From IMG/VR virus record IMGVR_UViG_3300031227_004513, positions 1-40,341 of that record: a DNA stretch of 40,341 bases; one strand, given 5' to 3'. Shown here one piece after another: positions 32,794 through 39,692 of the stretch; within the stretch, counting starts at the first letter, position 1; every line of letters starts with the position of its first letter. The notes under the pieces were generated by a model. That model saw nothing but the letters and a program-made list of their open reading frames with translations, ran no database searches and was not told where the DNA came from. This DNA comes from a virus. The translations under genes were made by a program, and so were the position numbers.

Positions 32794-32832
32794 ATTCTTT
32801 TCGAGAATCCGCTTGACAGCGCATGGGCCATG
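32794..32832. promoter_or_regulatory. two palindromes around the promoter
   Basis: CATGGGCCATG (32822-32832), palindromic around a single central base, lies in the -35/-10 spacer of the promoter. Upstream of the -35 box, ATTCT (32794-32798) is mirrored by AGAAT (32804-32808). Because the first gene after the promoter encodes a ribbon-helix-helix-like protein, these are candidate autoregulation sites. Confidence 0.5.
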
Positions 32833-32841
32833 GTGTACTAT
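32813..32841 (+). promoter_or_regulatory. strong sigma70 promoter of the recombination-replication block
   Basis: TTGACA (32813-32818), a 17-base spacer and TACTAT (32836-32841) make the best promoter in the window. It lies in the 171-base gap between the giant virion gene and the ribbon-helix-helix gene, with a predicted leader of about 35 bases. I see no terminator ahead of it, so late transcripts may read through from the left. Confidence 0.85.
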
Positions 32842-32882
32842 GTCCATTGACTGACCACCACCCTTCAGATCAGGAGCTCGGG

Positions 32883-33068
32883 ATGCCAGAATGTTTTCGC
32901 TTCTTGATCCCCGCCGACAAGAAACAGAGGCTCGCAAAGGCCGCTAAGGAATCTGGCCATTCCTCGCTGGCTTCGTTCGTCCGCTCCGCCGCGTATGATA
33001 GGGCGGACGACATCCTCCGAAAGAAGAAAAAGGAGCAGAAGAAACATGGGGCACTGCCCACACTGTAG
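32883..33068 (+). CDS. ribbon-helix-helix-type small regulator
   Basis: A 61-residue protein starting at ATG 32883 with AGGAG 6 bases upstream. An in-frame ATG at 32823 would lie inside the promoter and is rejected. The N-terminal strand FRFLIPADKKQRL, helix AKAAKESG and helix SSLASFVRSAAYDRADDIL follow the ribbon-helix-helix layout of small DNA-binding proteins (Arc/MetJ, antitoxin and MobC-type families), ending in a run of Lys. It is the first gene of the strong promoter, and palindromes lie in that promoter, so it may repress its own operon. A role in DNA replication or nicking is another possibility, because MobC-type proteins share the fold. Confidence 0.72.
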   Translation: MPECFRFLIPADKKQRLAKAAKESGHSSLASFVRSAAYDRADDILRKKKKEQKKHGALPTL

Positions 33069-33300
33069 GCGCCATTTCAGCGAACCCGACGACGAGCAGG
33101 GCGACCACGGATGCCCACGTTGCGGGTTGTCTCGGGACGATATCCTGTTTATCTGCCCTTCCTGCACACGCGAGCTCGAAGATCCCGAAGAGCTCATTCA
33201 GTGCCCCACCTGCCACTTCCAATGCTGCGTTCACTGCGCAGATCCCAATGACAAGTGCCCGGAGTGCAGCGATCCGGCGAACCCCAACTTGGAGAGATGA
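33046..33300 (+). CDS. multi-zinc-ribbon protein
   Basis: An 84-residue protein with six CxxC knuckles (CPHC, CPRC, CPSC, CPTC, CVHC, CPEC) along with several His residues, so it should bind two or three zinc ions. The order (pairs about 18-25 residues apart) resembles tandem zinc ribbons or a small RING-like fold. GGAG is 10 bases upstream of ATG 33046, and the gene overlaps the regulator before it by 23 bases. It may bind nucleic acid or act as an adaptor to host proteins; no specific function can be assigned. Confidence 0.75.
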   Translation: MGHCPHCRRHFSEPDDEQGDHGCPRCGLSRDDILFICPSCTRELEDPEELIQCPTCHFQCCVHCADPNDKCPECSDPANPNLER

Positions 33301-33301
33301 G

Positions 33302-33607
33302 ATGACGCAAGAGCAAGAGCAGAAGATTCGGAGGGCCGTGAGTAAAGAGACTGAGCAGGGCGACGACCCCTTCATCGTAGATCACATCATCGCCGCGCTG
33401 CGCGAGAACAACCGCCAGCGTGACGAGGAATTGAGTGTCTTGAAGGACATTGGGCAAGAGAAGTTCGGCGCTCTCGCTTGTCGCGTCGCCGCGTTGGAAG
33501 ACTACGTGGACGCGAATGTGCTGCGGCCCCAAGCAAAAACCAACAAGCAACTGCTGGACAAACTCGATGCACTCGACCAGCGCATCACCGAGAATCAGAA
33601 AGGCTGA
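33302..33607 (+). CDS. small helical protein, hypothetical
   Basis: A 101-residue, highly charged helical protein starting at ATG 33302, 1 base after the stop of the zinc-ribbon gene. It contains an amphipathic pattern throughout (FIVDHIIAALRENNRQRDE, KLDALDQRITENQ) and no Cys-rich or membrane element. The last base of its TGA starts the next gene. Its position ahead of the recombination genes suggests early expression. No family is recognised. Confidence 0.65.
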   Translation: MTQEQEQKIRRAVSKETEQGDDPFIVDHIIAALRENNRQRDEELSVLKDIGQEKFGALACRVAALEDYVDANVLRPQAKTNKQLLDKLDALDQRITENQKG

Positions 33608-34203
33608 TGATGGAAGACAAACCCCTGATCGCATCGATAGCCGACCTCTTCCTGGCGCACGGCTACAAGGACATGGCCGACAAGCCCGCAGTGACCATCA
33701 AGGTTGCTGGTGTGGACGGCGGCGAGTGGGCCGTCACATTCGACGGCACGGGGACGTTCAGTTTCAGCATCGCATGGAACGGATTTCCTGCTGGCGAGAT
33801 CGATCCGGGCGGCGGCGTGATATGCGCTGGCGAACTGGCAAACGAAGAGACACTACAGGCCGCGCTTGAAGCTGAGATAGAGCGCAAGAAAAGGCACCCC
33901 ATGAGCGATTTCACCGATTGGCTGGATGCCGTCATGAGCAGGCTGCACATCGTCACCGGCGATCCGCGAAGTGCCCCCATCGGCACCGCTACTATGCTGA
34001 TGGAAGTCGACCTTTACCGCGCCTTGGACAGGCTGCGGAAGCTGCATGAGAAGCTGACGGCCGACCATTACGCCGACAACATCGCCATGGATGGCTGCTG
34101 CGACCTGGAGGCCGAGTTCGTCTGCGACTCTTGCGCATTCGCGGCAAATGCCTGCAATCGTCTGGCCGCCGCCCTGCTCAAGATATTGGAGGAATCCGAA
34201 TGA
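33607..34203 (+). CDS. hypothetical protein with C-terminal Cys cluster
   Basis: A 198-residue protein. The start is at ATG 33607 (overlapping the previous stop) or at the next codon ATG 33610. The first 85 residues form a beta-rich unit (VTIKVAGVDGGEWAVTFDGTG). After a helical, charged joint comes a second unit beginning near MSDFTDWLDAVMSRLH (about 100) and ending with a cysteine cluster (GCCDLEAEFVCDSCAF, about 165-180). The two units look like a fusion of separate small proteins; an ATG at 33901 could also start the second alone. It overlaps the next small gene by 4 bases. Confidence 0.62.
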   Translation: MMEDKPLIASIADLFLAHGYKDMADKPAVTIKVAGVDGGEWAVTFDGTGTFSFSIAWNGFPAGEIDPGGGVICAGELANEETLQAALEAEIERKKRHPMSDFTDWLDAVMSRLHIVTGDPRSAPIGTATMLMEVDLYRALDRLRKLHEKLTADHYADNIAMDGCCDLEAEFVCDSCAFAANACNRLAAALLKILEESE

Positions 34204-34292
34204 CCGACAAGCAGCTTGCGCGGTACATGACGTGGTTCTGGGCAGGCGTCCTGCTGGGCGTTCTGCTGACGTTGCTTATCAGAGTCTGCTAA
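34200..34292 (+). CDS. 30-residue membrane microprotein
   Basis: ATG 34200 overlaps the previous stop (ATGA) and TAA lies at 34290-34292. The product has a short polar start (MTDKQLARYMT) and then one hydrophobic helix, WFWAGVLLGVLLTLLI, followed by a short basic end. A single-pass membrane peptide of this size could be a holin-like or host-inhibitory peptide, but size and position alone support it. Translational coupling and the clean helix argue that it is real. Confidence 0.55.
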   Translation: MTDKQLARYMTWFWAGVLLGVLLTLLIRVC

Positions 34293-34305
34293 GAGGAGAA
34301 TGACG

Positions 34306-35316
34306 ATGCCTGACTACACGGACCCGGAATATCGCAAGACGATCATCGGCGGAAGCGACATTGGGACCATCATGGGCCTCAACAAGTGGCAGACGCCGAT
34401 CAACCTGTGGGAGGTCAAGAGCGGCCGAGTTCCTCCGTTCGAGGGGAATCAGAAGACCAAATACGGACTCCTGCTCGAACCCGTGGTCGCCAAAGACTAC
34501 GCCGACCTCAACGACGTGCAGATCCGCGACACGAACCACGACTACACGCTGCCCAGCTTCCCGTGGGCCGTCGCGCACCCGGATCGCCTGATCGTGAGGG
34601 GAGATCACCCGGCCCATCGCGGCGTCGAGATCAAGTGCTCCGATCAGCGCATGGCGGACCAGTGGGGCGAGAGCGGAGAGTCCGACGACGTGCCGGCCAT
34701 GTACCAGGCTCAGGTTCACTGGTACATGATGATCCTGGACGCCGAGTGGTGGGACGTGGCGACGCTGATCGGCGGATGGGACTATCGCCAGTATCGGTTC
34801 GAGCGCGACAAGGCGCTTGAGGCCGACATGCTCGAGGCGGCGCAGAAGTTCTACGTTGATGCCATGATCAATGACCAGCAGCCCGACGTGATCGGCACCG
34901 AGGCGGAGAAGGAGAACCTGAAGCGCATGTTCCCGGACAGCAGCGAAGTCATGCTGCAGGCGGATCCGACGATTGATCTCCTGTCTTCGGCACTTCGGGC
35001 CACGCGGTTCGACGAGAAGAAGCTCGGGGCACAGAAGCTGAAGGTCGAGAACGAGATCAAGGCGTTCCTCGGGGATGCTCGTGGCGTGGAAACGTCCGAG
35101 GGTGCTCTCACGTGGACGAAGAACAAGGACAGCGAGAAGATCGACTGGAAGGGAGCGTATGCTGAGGCCATCGCTCTGGCATCAACAGGCACCGGATTCA
35201 TTGGCTTGCCGCCTCAGAAGATATGCGATCTGCTATTCGGCGTCGCAGAAAAGCACACCACCACCAAGGAAGGCGCGCGGGTGTTCCGTGTGCCGAGAAG
35301 CTGGAACAAGGACTGA
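34306..35316 (+). CDS. yqaJ: YqaJ-type viral exonuclease
   Basis: A 336-residue protein. The start ATG 34306 is preferred to ATG 34300 because AGGAG then lies 7 bases away. It degrades one strand of double-stranded DNA ends and so feeds the RecT annealing protein encoded further on. The N-terminal GGSDIGTIMGLNKWQTP (15-31) is the family signature. The PD-(D/E)XK core follows, with Glu58 (GLLLEPV), AHPDRLI (Asp93), GVEIKCS (Glu108, Lys110) and YQAQVHWY (Gln136). The C-terminal third extends past the core with a helical domain. Its length is usual. Together with RecT it forms a standard phage recombination pair, here separated by about 2 kb. Confidence 0.88.
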   Translation: MPDYTDPEYRKTIIGGSDIGTIMGLNKWQTPINLWEVKSGRVPPFEGNQKTKYGLLLEPVVAKDYADLNDVQIRDTNHDYTLPSFPWAVAHPDRLIVRGDHPAHRGVEIKCSDQRMADQWGESGESDDVPAMYQAQVHWYMMILDAEWWDVATLIGGWDYRQYRFERDKALEADMLEAAQKFYVDAMINDQQPDVIGTEAEKENLKRMFPDSSEVMLQADPTIDLLSSALRATRFDEKKLGAQKLKVENEIKAFLGDARGVETSEGALTWTKNKDSEKIDWKGAYAEAIALASTGTGFIGLPPQKICDLLFGVAEKHTTTKEGARVFRVPRSWNKD

Positions 35317-35332
35317 GCCAAGGAGCAGGATG

Positions 35333-36571
35333 ATGAGCAGAATCATTACGCTGAACGTGAAGGACTTCAAGCGCGTGCGCGAGGTACATATCGAAGCGCA
35401 TCCGCACGTGAACACCATCGGGGGCCGCAACGCCCAAGGCAAGACCAGCGTGCTCGACGCGATCGCAGTCGCTCTGGGCGGGAAGAAGCTCATGCCCAAG
35501 GAGCCCATAAGGGCAGGCAGCGACAAGAGCGAGATCACGGTGAAGCTTGATGATCTGGTGGTTACCCGAGTGACCACGGCGAAGACAGACCGGCTGGTCG
35601 TCACCAACGCCGAGGGTGACCAGAAGCGGGGCCCGCAGGATCTGCTCGACTCGCTGTGGGGCAGCCGCACCATCGACCCGGCCGAGTTCATCCGCATGAC
35701 CTCGCGGCAGCAGGTGGACACCATCAAGCGGGTGCTCGGGTTGGACTTCAGCGAGCAGGACGAGAAGCGCAAGGGGCTGTATGACGAACGGACGCTGATC
35801 AACCGCACGGTCAAGACGTTGGACGGGCAGCTCGCCGGGATGGTGAAGCACGACGACGCGCCCGAGGCCGAAGTGAGCGTGCGTGACATCGCGGCGGCAT
35901 TGCAGAAGACGCGGGAACATAACCAACGGCTGGAAGACTTCACGCGCGACCGCGACCGCCTCTCAACAAACGTGAAGGGAAGCAAGGAGCAGATTGCGTC
36001 CCTTGAGGATTCGCTCAAAGACGTTCGCGCGATGTTGGACTCCGACAAGGCGGACTTGGCCGCCCAAGACGAGCGGATCGCCAATTTCAAGCTGATGGCC
36101 ACCTCCGGCCTCCAAGAGCAGCTTGACAACGCAGAGGGCCTGAACCAACAGGTTCGCGGGAACGCCCGCCGCGCTGAAACGGCTCAGGAACTCGATGGCA
36201 GCCGCAAGCAGAGCGCCGAATTGACGGAAGCAATCGACGAAATCGACGAGGCCAAGAAGATGGTGCTGGCCGACGCGGACTTCCCCGTGGAGGGCCTCAC
36301 CTTCGACGAGACTGGCCTGCGCGTCAATGATGTCCCCTTCGAGCAGGCCAGCGGGGCCGAGAAGTGGCGCCTGTCAGTGGCCATGGGACTCGCGATGCAC
36401 CCCGGCATCAGCGTACTTCTGGTGCGAGAGGGTGAGAAGCTGGACGAGGACAGTCGTAAGCTGCTGGCCGACATGGCCGTGGAGCAGGACGCGCAACTCT
36501 GGATCGAGGACTGCCGCGCCGCGGACGGTGAGGCAACGGTCGTGATCGAGGACGGGCAGGTAAAGGACTGA
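35333..36571 (+). CDS. SMC/RecF-like ATPase of recombination
   Basis: A 412-residue protein starting at ATG 35333 (an ATG 3 bases earlier is also possible). N-terminal GRNAQGKTSVLDAI (31-44) is a Walker A with the N-terminal layout of RecF, Rad50 and SMC proteins. A coiled coil spans about 140-310. The C-terminal signature ASGAEKWRLSVAMGL (339-353) is the ABC-type motif. The Walker B-like strand reads ISVLLVREGEKLDED, so the usual D-E pair is replaced. The protein is short, a mini-SMC. Between YqaJ and RecT it probably helps process DNA ends, like phage gp46/47-type proteins. No nuclease partner of SbcD type is encoded beside it except YqaJ. Confidence 0.8.
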   Translation: MSRIITLNVKDFKRVREVHIEAHPHVNTIGGRNAQGKTSVLDAIAVALGGKKLMPKEPIRAGSDKSEITVKLDDLVVTRVTTAKTDRLVVTNAEGDQKRGPQDLLDSLWGSRTIDPAEFIRMTSRQQVDTIKRVLGLDFSEQDEKRKGLYDERTLINRTVKTLDGQLAGMVKHDDAPEAEVSVRDIAAALQKTREHNQRLEDFTRDRDRLSTNVKGSKEQIASLEDSLKDVRAMLDSDKADLAAQDERIANFKLMATSGLQEQLDNAEGLNQQVRGNARRAETAQELDGSRKQSAELTEAIDEIDEAKKMVLADADFPVEGLTFDETGLRVNDVPFEQASGAEKWRLSVAMGLAMHPGISVLLVREGEKLDEDSRKLLADMAVEQDAQLWIEDCRAADGEATVVIEDGQVKD

Positions 36572-36589
36572 CAACAGAAAGGGATGCTG

Positions 36590-36934
36590 ATGGACACCAC
36601 GAAGTTCGAAAAACTGGTACGAGCTCGCGCCAATGAGCGCGTTCAGGCTCGCATCAAGACGCTCAAGAAGGATGTCAACGCGGCGATACAGAAGTACGCC
36701 GGGCCTTCATATACAACATTCGTCGGTGAGATCACCACGAACGAACACGCCATCCCGATTCTGACGCTGCTGGCGCGACCACGCAACGACGCAGACTGGC
36801 CGCAGGAGCTCTGGCACAGGGAGGCCGACAAGGTACGCGAGGAGCTCTTCGGCGTGATGGACGAGATGCAGAAGTCCATCCTCGCGGCGGACCGTTCCGC
36901 CGACAGCACCAACACGCCCGCGAAGGCAGACTGA
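36590..36934 (+). CDS. small hypothetical protein in the recombination operon
   Basis: A 114-residue protein starting at ATG 36590 (GAAAGGG 6 bases before; an ATG at 36584 is too close to it). It is mostly helical with charged heptads at the start (FEKLVRARANERVQARIKTLKK), then a short beta part (YTTFVGEITTNEHAIPIL) and a helical end. It has no Cys cluster or membrane segment. It follows the SMC-like gene and could be a partner of the ATPase or YqaJ, but no known family is seen. Confidence 0.65.
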   Translation: MDTTKFEKLVRARANERVQARIKTLKKDVNAAIQKYAGPSYTTFVGEITTNEHAIPILTLLARPRNDADWPQELWHREADKVREELFGVMDEMQKSILAADRSADSTNTPAKAD

Positions 36935-36966
36935 ACAGTACCTCAGCACCCACAGAAAGGGATGCG

Positions 36967-37095
36967 ATGCCAGACAGGAAGCCGAAGACAGTGACGGCCG
37001 AGGAACGTGCCTTGGCCGCAGCGGAGAAGAAGGCGGAGGCAGACAAGAAGCGCGAGGAGGCCGCCACTGGCAAGGTCGTTCTGAGAACGGCCTGA
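36967..37095 (+). CDS. 42-residue charged microprotein
   Basis: Begins at ATG 36967 behind AAAGGG. An earlier ATG (36962) in another frame stops after ten codons. The product is Lys/Glu/Ala-rich, with a single helix (TAEERALAAAEKKAEADKKREE). It closely resembles many small disordered phage peptides and has no recognisable fold. The ribosome site is shared in sequence with the gene before it. It may be genuine, but evidence is limited to frame and ribosome site. Confidence 0.45.
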   Translation: MPDRKPKTVTAEERALAAAEKKAEADKKREEAATGKVVLRTA

Positions 37096-37183
37096 TATGA
37101 ACCGGCTTTGATCATTGACAATTTGCGGGCGGCTGCGGCGTGGAAGGACACGCACGGCGATAATAGGTTACTGGGTAAAAGAT

Positions 37184-37197
37184 GAGCGTTACCGCTC
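37184..37197 (+). other. small hairpin in the 37096-37284 gap
   Basis: The 189-base gap between the 42-residue and 43-residue genes holds a perfect GAGCG-TTAC-CGCTC hairpin and a TTGACA (37115-37120) without a convincing -10 box at the right distance. An open frame from 37182 to 37460 crosses the gap and the next gene, but has no ribosome site. I see no other feature. Confidence 0.3.
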
Positions 37198-37284
37198 ACG
37201 CTGAAAAACCAGAGGCTGCAACTCCTCGAAAACCAGAGCCGGAATCAAGCCCGGCCAGCCGCCCGCACTTCAAAGGAGAAGGAC

Positions 37285-37416
37285 ATGAAGCAGACAGCAG
37301 AAGACCACCTTCGGCGCATCTTGCAGTGGTTCGACAAGCGATCCGACGGGTTCCGACAGCGCACCGCGCAGAAGATCTTCGAGGACGCGAGGGCCTTTCT
37401 GGAGAAGAAGGCATGA
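37285..37416 (+). CDS. 43-residue helical microprotein
   Basis: ATG 37285 follows AAAGGAGAAGG, a strong ribosome site. The product (MKQTAEDHLRRILQWFDKRS at the start) is a basic, amphipathic helical peptide with DARAFLEKKA at the end. It precedes the RecT gene by 71 bases. It is preferred to the overlapping frame at 37182 because of its ribosome site. The function is unknown. Confidence 0.5.
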   Translation: MKQTAEDHLRRILQWFDKRSDGFRQRTAQKIFEDARAFLEKKA

Positions 37417-37487
37417 GCAGCAACAACGACAAGGCGCACGTGGCGCATGGACCTGGATGAAACACTAACCATCAGCAGGAGAAGATC

Positions 37488-38756
37488 ATGCCGCAGAAGA
37501 ACATGAGTACCGCATTGGCGCCCACGATCCCCGCCGCCAAGGAGCTGCTGACAAAAGCTGCGACCGAGTTCGCCTCACGCATCCCGGCAAGCGTGCCGCT
37601 GGCACCCGACCAGTTCGTCTCAAGCGCCATCACCACATTCGCCAAGAACCCGGCGCTGCTGCGATGCACCAAAGAGAGCGTGTTTCAGGCGCTCTACTCC
37701 GTGGCGGCGCTCGGGCTGGACTTTCAGTTGAACCGGGCCCATCTGGTTCCCTTCGGTAACGTCTGCACCCCGATCATCGGGTACGCCGGCCTTCGGGAAC
37801 TGGCGATCCGCTCCGGCTTCGTGTTGGATGCCTACGCCTTCCCGGTGTACGAGAACGATGCGTGTGACTTCGGCCTGGGCGACGAGCCGTTCGTGAGACA
37901 CAAGCCCTCGCCGCCCGCGGTTCGTGGCAACCTCATCGCCTGCTACATGGTCGTTCACCAATCGAACGGAAGGATGTTCCTCGACTGGATGTGGAGGGAG
38001 GAAATAGACGCCATCCGCCACCGCAGCCGCGCGTCGAAGAAGGGGCCGTGGGTGACCGACTACGTGGAAATGGCAAAGAAGACGGTGCTTCGCCGCGGCC
38101 TGAAGCAAATGCCGCTGACGCCCGAGCTGTCCAAGGCCATGGAGATGGACATCGCCGCTATGGACGAATTCCGGGGTCCACCGACCCTCCCCGGCGACGC
38201 AACCCCCGCGCCGACCGGAAGGACTCAGGCCGAAAAGCTCCGCAACGCCGCCGCCCCGAAGCCGGACACCCCTCCGGAAGGGCCCAACACGGACGCAGGA
38301 AGCGTCCCGGAGGGTGAAGTGGGGGAAAGCCCCATCGAGGAGCCCGAAGCAGCCACAGGCGAAGATACGGGCGCTGACGGGGCACCTGAGACCATCACCT
38401 GTCCCGAATGCGAGAAGGAAGTCAAGCCCGGACAGCTCAGATCGGAAGCCGCTGGTGTGATCTTCCACGCCAAGTGCCGGAAGGCCCTGCTCAAGAAGAA
38501 CGAGCAGGAAGCGGAGGCCCCGGAAGAGGAGCCCGAGGCCGAAGACGTGCTCTCGCATGAGAATCTGGTCGATCTCCAGAAGGACATGGAGGAAACGGAT
38601 GTGACCGAAGCGATGGTTCAGAGACGCTACGGCAAGACTCTGGACGCGCTGACGGACACAGAAGCAGGCGAACTGGGCCAGACGCTTCAGAACATCTACA
38701 ACGGGCAGGACACCATCGAGGCAGCATTCGGAGTGTCGGCCGGCGACGAGGAATAA
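37488..38756 (+). CDS. recT: RecT-type single-strand annealing protein with C-terminal zinc domain
   Basis: A 422-residue protein with GGAGAAG upstream of ATG 37488. The first 245 residues match the RecT family: FVSSAITTFAKNPALLRCTKESVFQAL, LGLDFQLNRAHLVPFGNVCTPIIGYAGLRELAIRSG and VVHQSNGRMFLDW are its hallmark stretches. RecT binds single strands and pairs them after exonuclease action. The C-terminal part differs from ordinary RecT (about 270 residues): a Pro/Glu-rich linker, a zinc-finger-like ITCPECEKEVKPGQLRSE...FHAKC segment (about 305-330), and a helical end (KDMEETDVTEAMVQRRYG). The added zinc part may load the protein onto DNA or a partner. Confidence 0.9.
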   Translation: MPQKNMSTALAPTIPAAKELLTKAATEFASRIPASVPLAPDQFVSSAITTFAKNPALLRCTKESVFQALYSVAALGLDFQLNRAHLVPFGNVCTPIIGYAGLRELAIRSGFVLDAYAFPVYENDACDFGLGDEPFVRHKPSPPAVRGNLIACYMVVHQSNGRMFLDWMWREEIDAIRHRSRASKKGPWVTDYVEMAKKTVLRRGLKQMPLTPELSKAMEMDIAAMDEFRGPPTLPGDATPAPTGRTQAEKLRNAAAPKPDTPPEGPNTDAGSVPEGEVGESPIEEPEAATGEDTGADGAPETITCPECEKEVKPGQLRSEAAGVIFHAKCRKALLKKNEQEAEAPEEEPEAEDVLSHENLVDLQKDMEETDVTEAMVQRRYGKTLDALTDTEAGELGQTLQNIYNGQDTIEAAFGVSAGDEE

Positions 38757-38765
38757 CGCGGGATC

Positions 38766-38839
38766 AGCACCCTGGGTGTCAGGGACTGTCTCCACTCGTG
38801 TTCTCCGAGCCTGTGAGCCACACCGAGAACCAGGGTGCT
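38766..38839 (+). promoter_or_regulatory. 74-base structured element between RecT and initiator genes
   Basis: AGCACCCTGG (38766-38775) is perfectly mirrored by CCAGGGTGCT (38830-38839). Inside, GTGT at 38776-38779 can pair with ACAC at 38820-38823, and GTTCTC (38800-38805) with GAGAAC (38825-38830) as an alternative. The region lies in the 111-base gap before the initiator gene. It could act as an RNA control element with mutually exclusive folds, a rho-independent-like stop lacking T, or a DNA origin. Confidence 0.55.
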
Positions 38840-38867
38840 CCCCGATTCACTGGGAAGGGTGACAAGA

Positions 38868-39692
38868 ATGTACGCCCGAATCTTCGAGCAGATCTTAGAC
38901 TCGAGTATCGCGGACGACTACGAGGTTCGCCACCTGATGATGGATCTCCTCTTGCTGGCTGACGAAGACGGCATAATCGACATGACTCACCAAGCGATTG
39001 TTCGCCGAACGAACGTGCCGATCAAAGTTGTCATGAGATGTATTGGCGTCTTGTCACAACCTGACAAGCGCAGCAGAACACCCGACAAGGAGGGCAGACG
39101 GCTTGTCAAGATTGACGAAAATCGGGACTGGGGATGGCGCATTGTAAACTATGACAAGTTTCGGAAGATCAGAAACAAGAGGGATCGTAAAGAGTACCAA
39201 CGCAACTACATGCGGGGATATCGACAGCGCCAGAAGGCCGAACATGTCGAAAATGTAAGCGCTCCGTTAGGCGGTAAGCCCCATGAAGATGTAAATGTAG
39301 CTGTAGATGTAGACAAGAAAAAGAAACGTCGGTCTGTGTCTGTGGCTGAAGTTCGGGTCATCGTCGACCAGTGGAACACGTGGGTGGAGAAGGTCGGTCT
39401 CATCGGCACGCTCAGGAAGCTCCCCAAGACAGGGAGCCCACGACACCGATCACTCCTCAGCAGGATGCAGGACTTGGAATGGATCCGAGATCTCCCACTC
39501 GCGCTGATGAAGGCAGAGAAGAGCGACTTCCTCATGGGTAGGGCGACGAACTGGAAGATCACGTTCGACTTCCTTGTCACAACCGAGGGTGTCGAGAAAA
39601 TCATGGAGGGGAAGTATGAGAACGCAGGCGGCAAAGCCGGGCCTGCAGGACGCCAGTTCGATCAAGGAAGGGACCCCAGTGACTATAAGTGA
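38868..39692 (+). CDS. DnaD-like replication initiator
   Basis: A 274-residue protein starting at ATG 38868 (a GTG 33 bases earlier has no ribosome site). The N-terminal 100 residues form a winged-helix-like unit (YARIFEQILDSSIADDYEVR, TNVPIKVVMRCIGVLSQ, DENRDWGWRIVNYDKFRKI), followed by a very basic helix (RNKRDRKEYQRNYMRGYRQR) and a linker. The C-terminal domain (about 160-260) resembles DnaD/phage replisome-organiser domains. Such proteins bind the phage origin and help load the helicase. The next gene encodes a DnaC-like loader, as in many phages. Origin sites may lie in the basic-helix coding region or in the inverted repeat upstream. Confidence 0.75.
   Translation: MYARIFEQILDSSIADDYEVRHLMMDLLLLADEDGIIDMTHQAIVRRTNVPIKVVMRCIGVLSQPDKRSRTPDKEGRRLVKIDENRDWGWRIVNYDKFRKIRNKRDRKEYQRNYMRGYRQRQKAEHVENVSAPLGGKPHEDVNVAVDVDKKKKRRSVSVAEVRVIVDQWNTWVEKVGLIGTLRKLPKTGSPRHRSLLSRMQDLEWIRDLPLALMKAEKSDFLMGRATNWKITFDFLVTTEGVEKIMEGKYENAGGKAGPAGRQFDQGRDPSDYK

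Noticed and set aside
37115-37143. Promoter before the RecT gene
   Set aside because: TTGACA is present, but no AT-rich -10 box occurs at 16-18 bases.
37182-37460. 92-residue open frame overlapping the 43-residue gene
   Set aside because: There is no ribosome site, the Pro/Arg-rich composition is that of an out-of-frame reading, and the overlapping gene at 37285 has a strong AAAGGAG.
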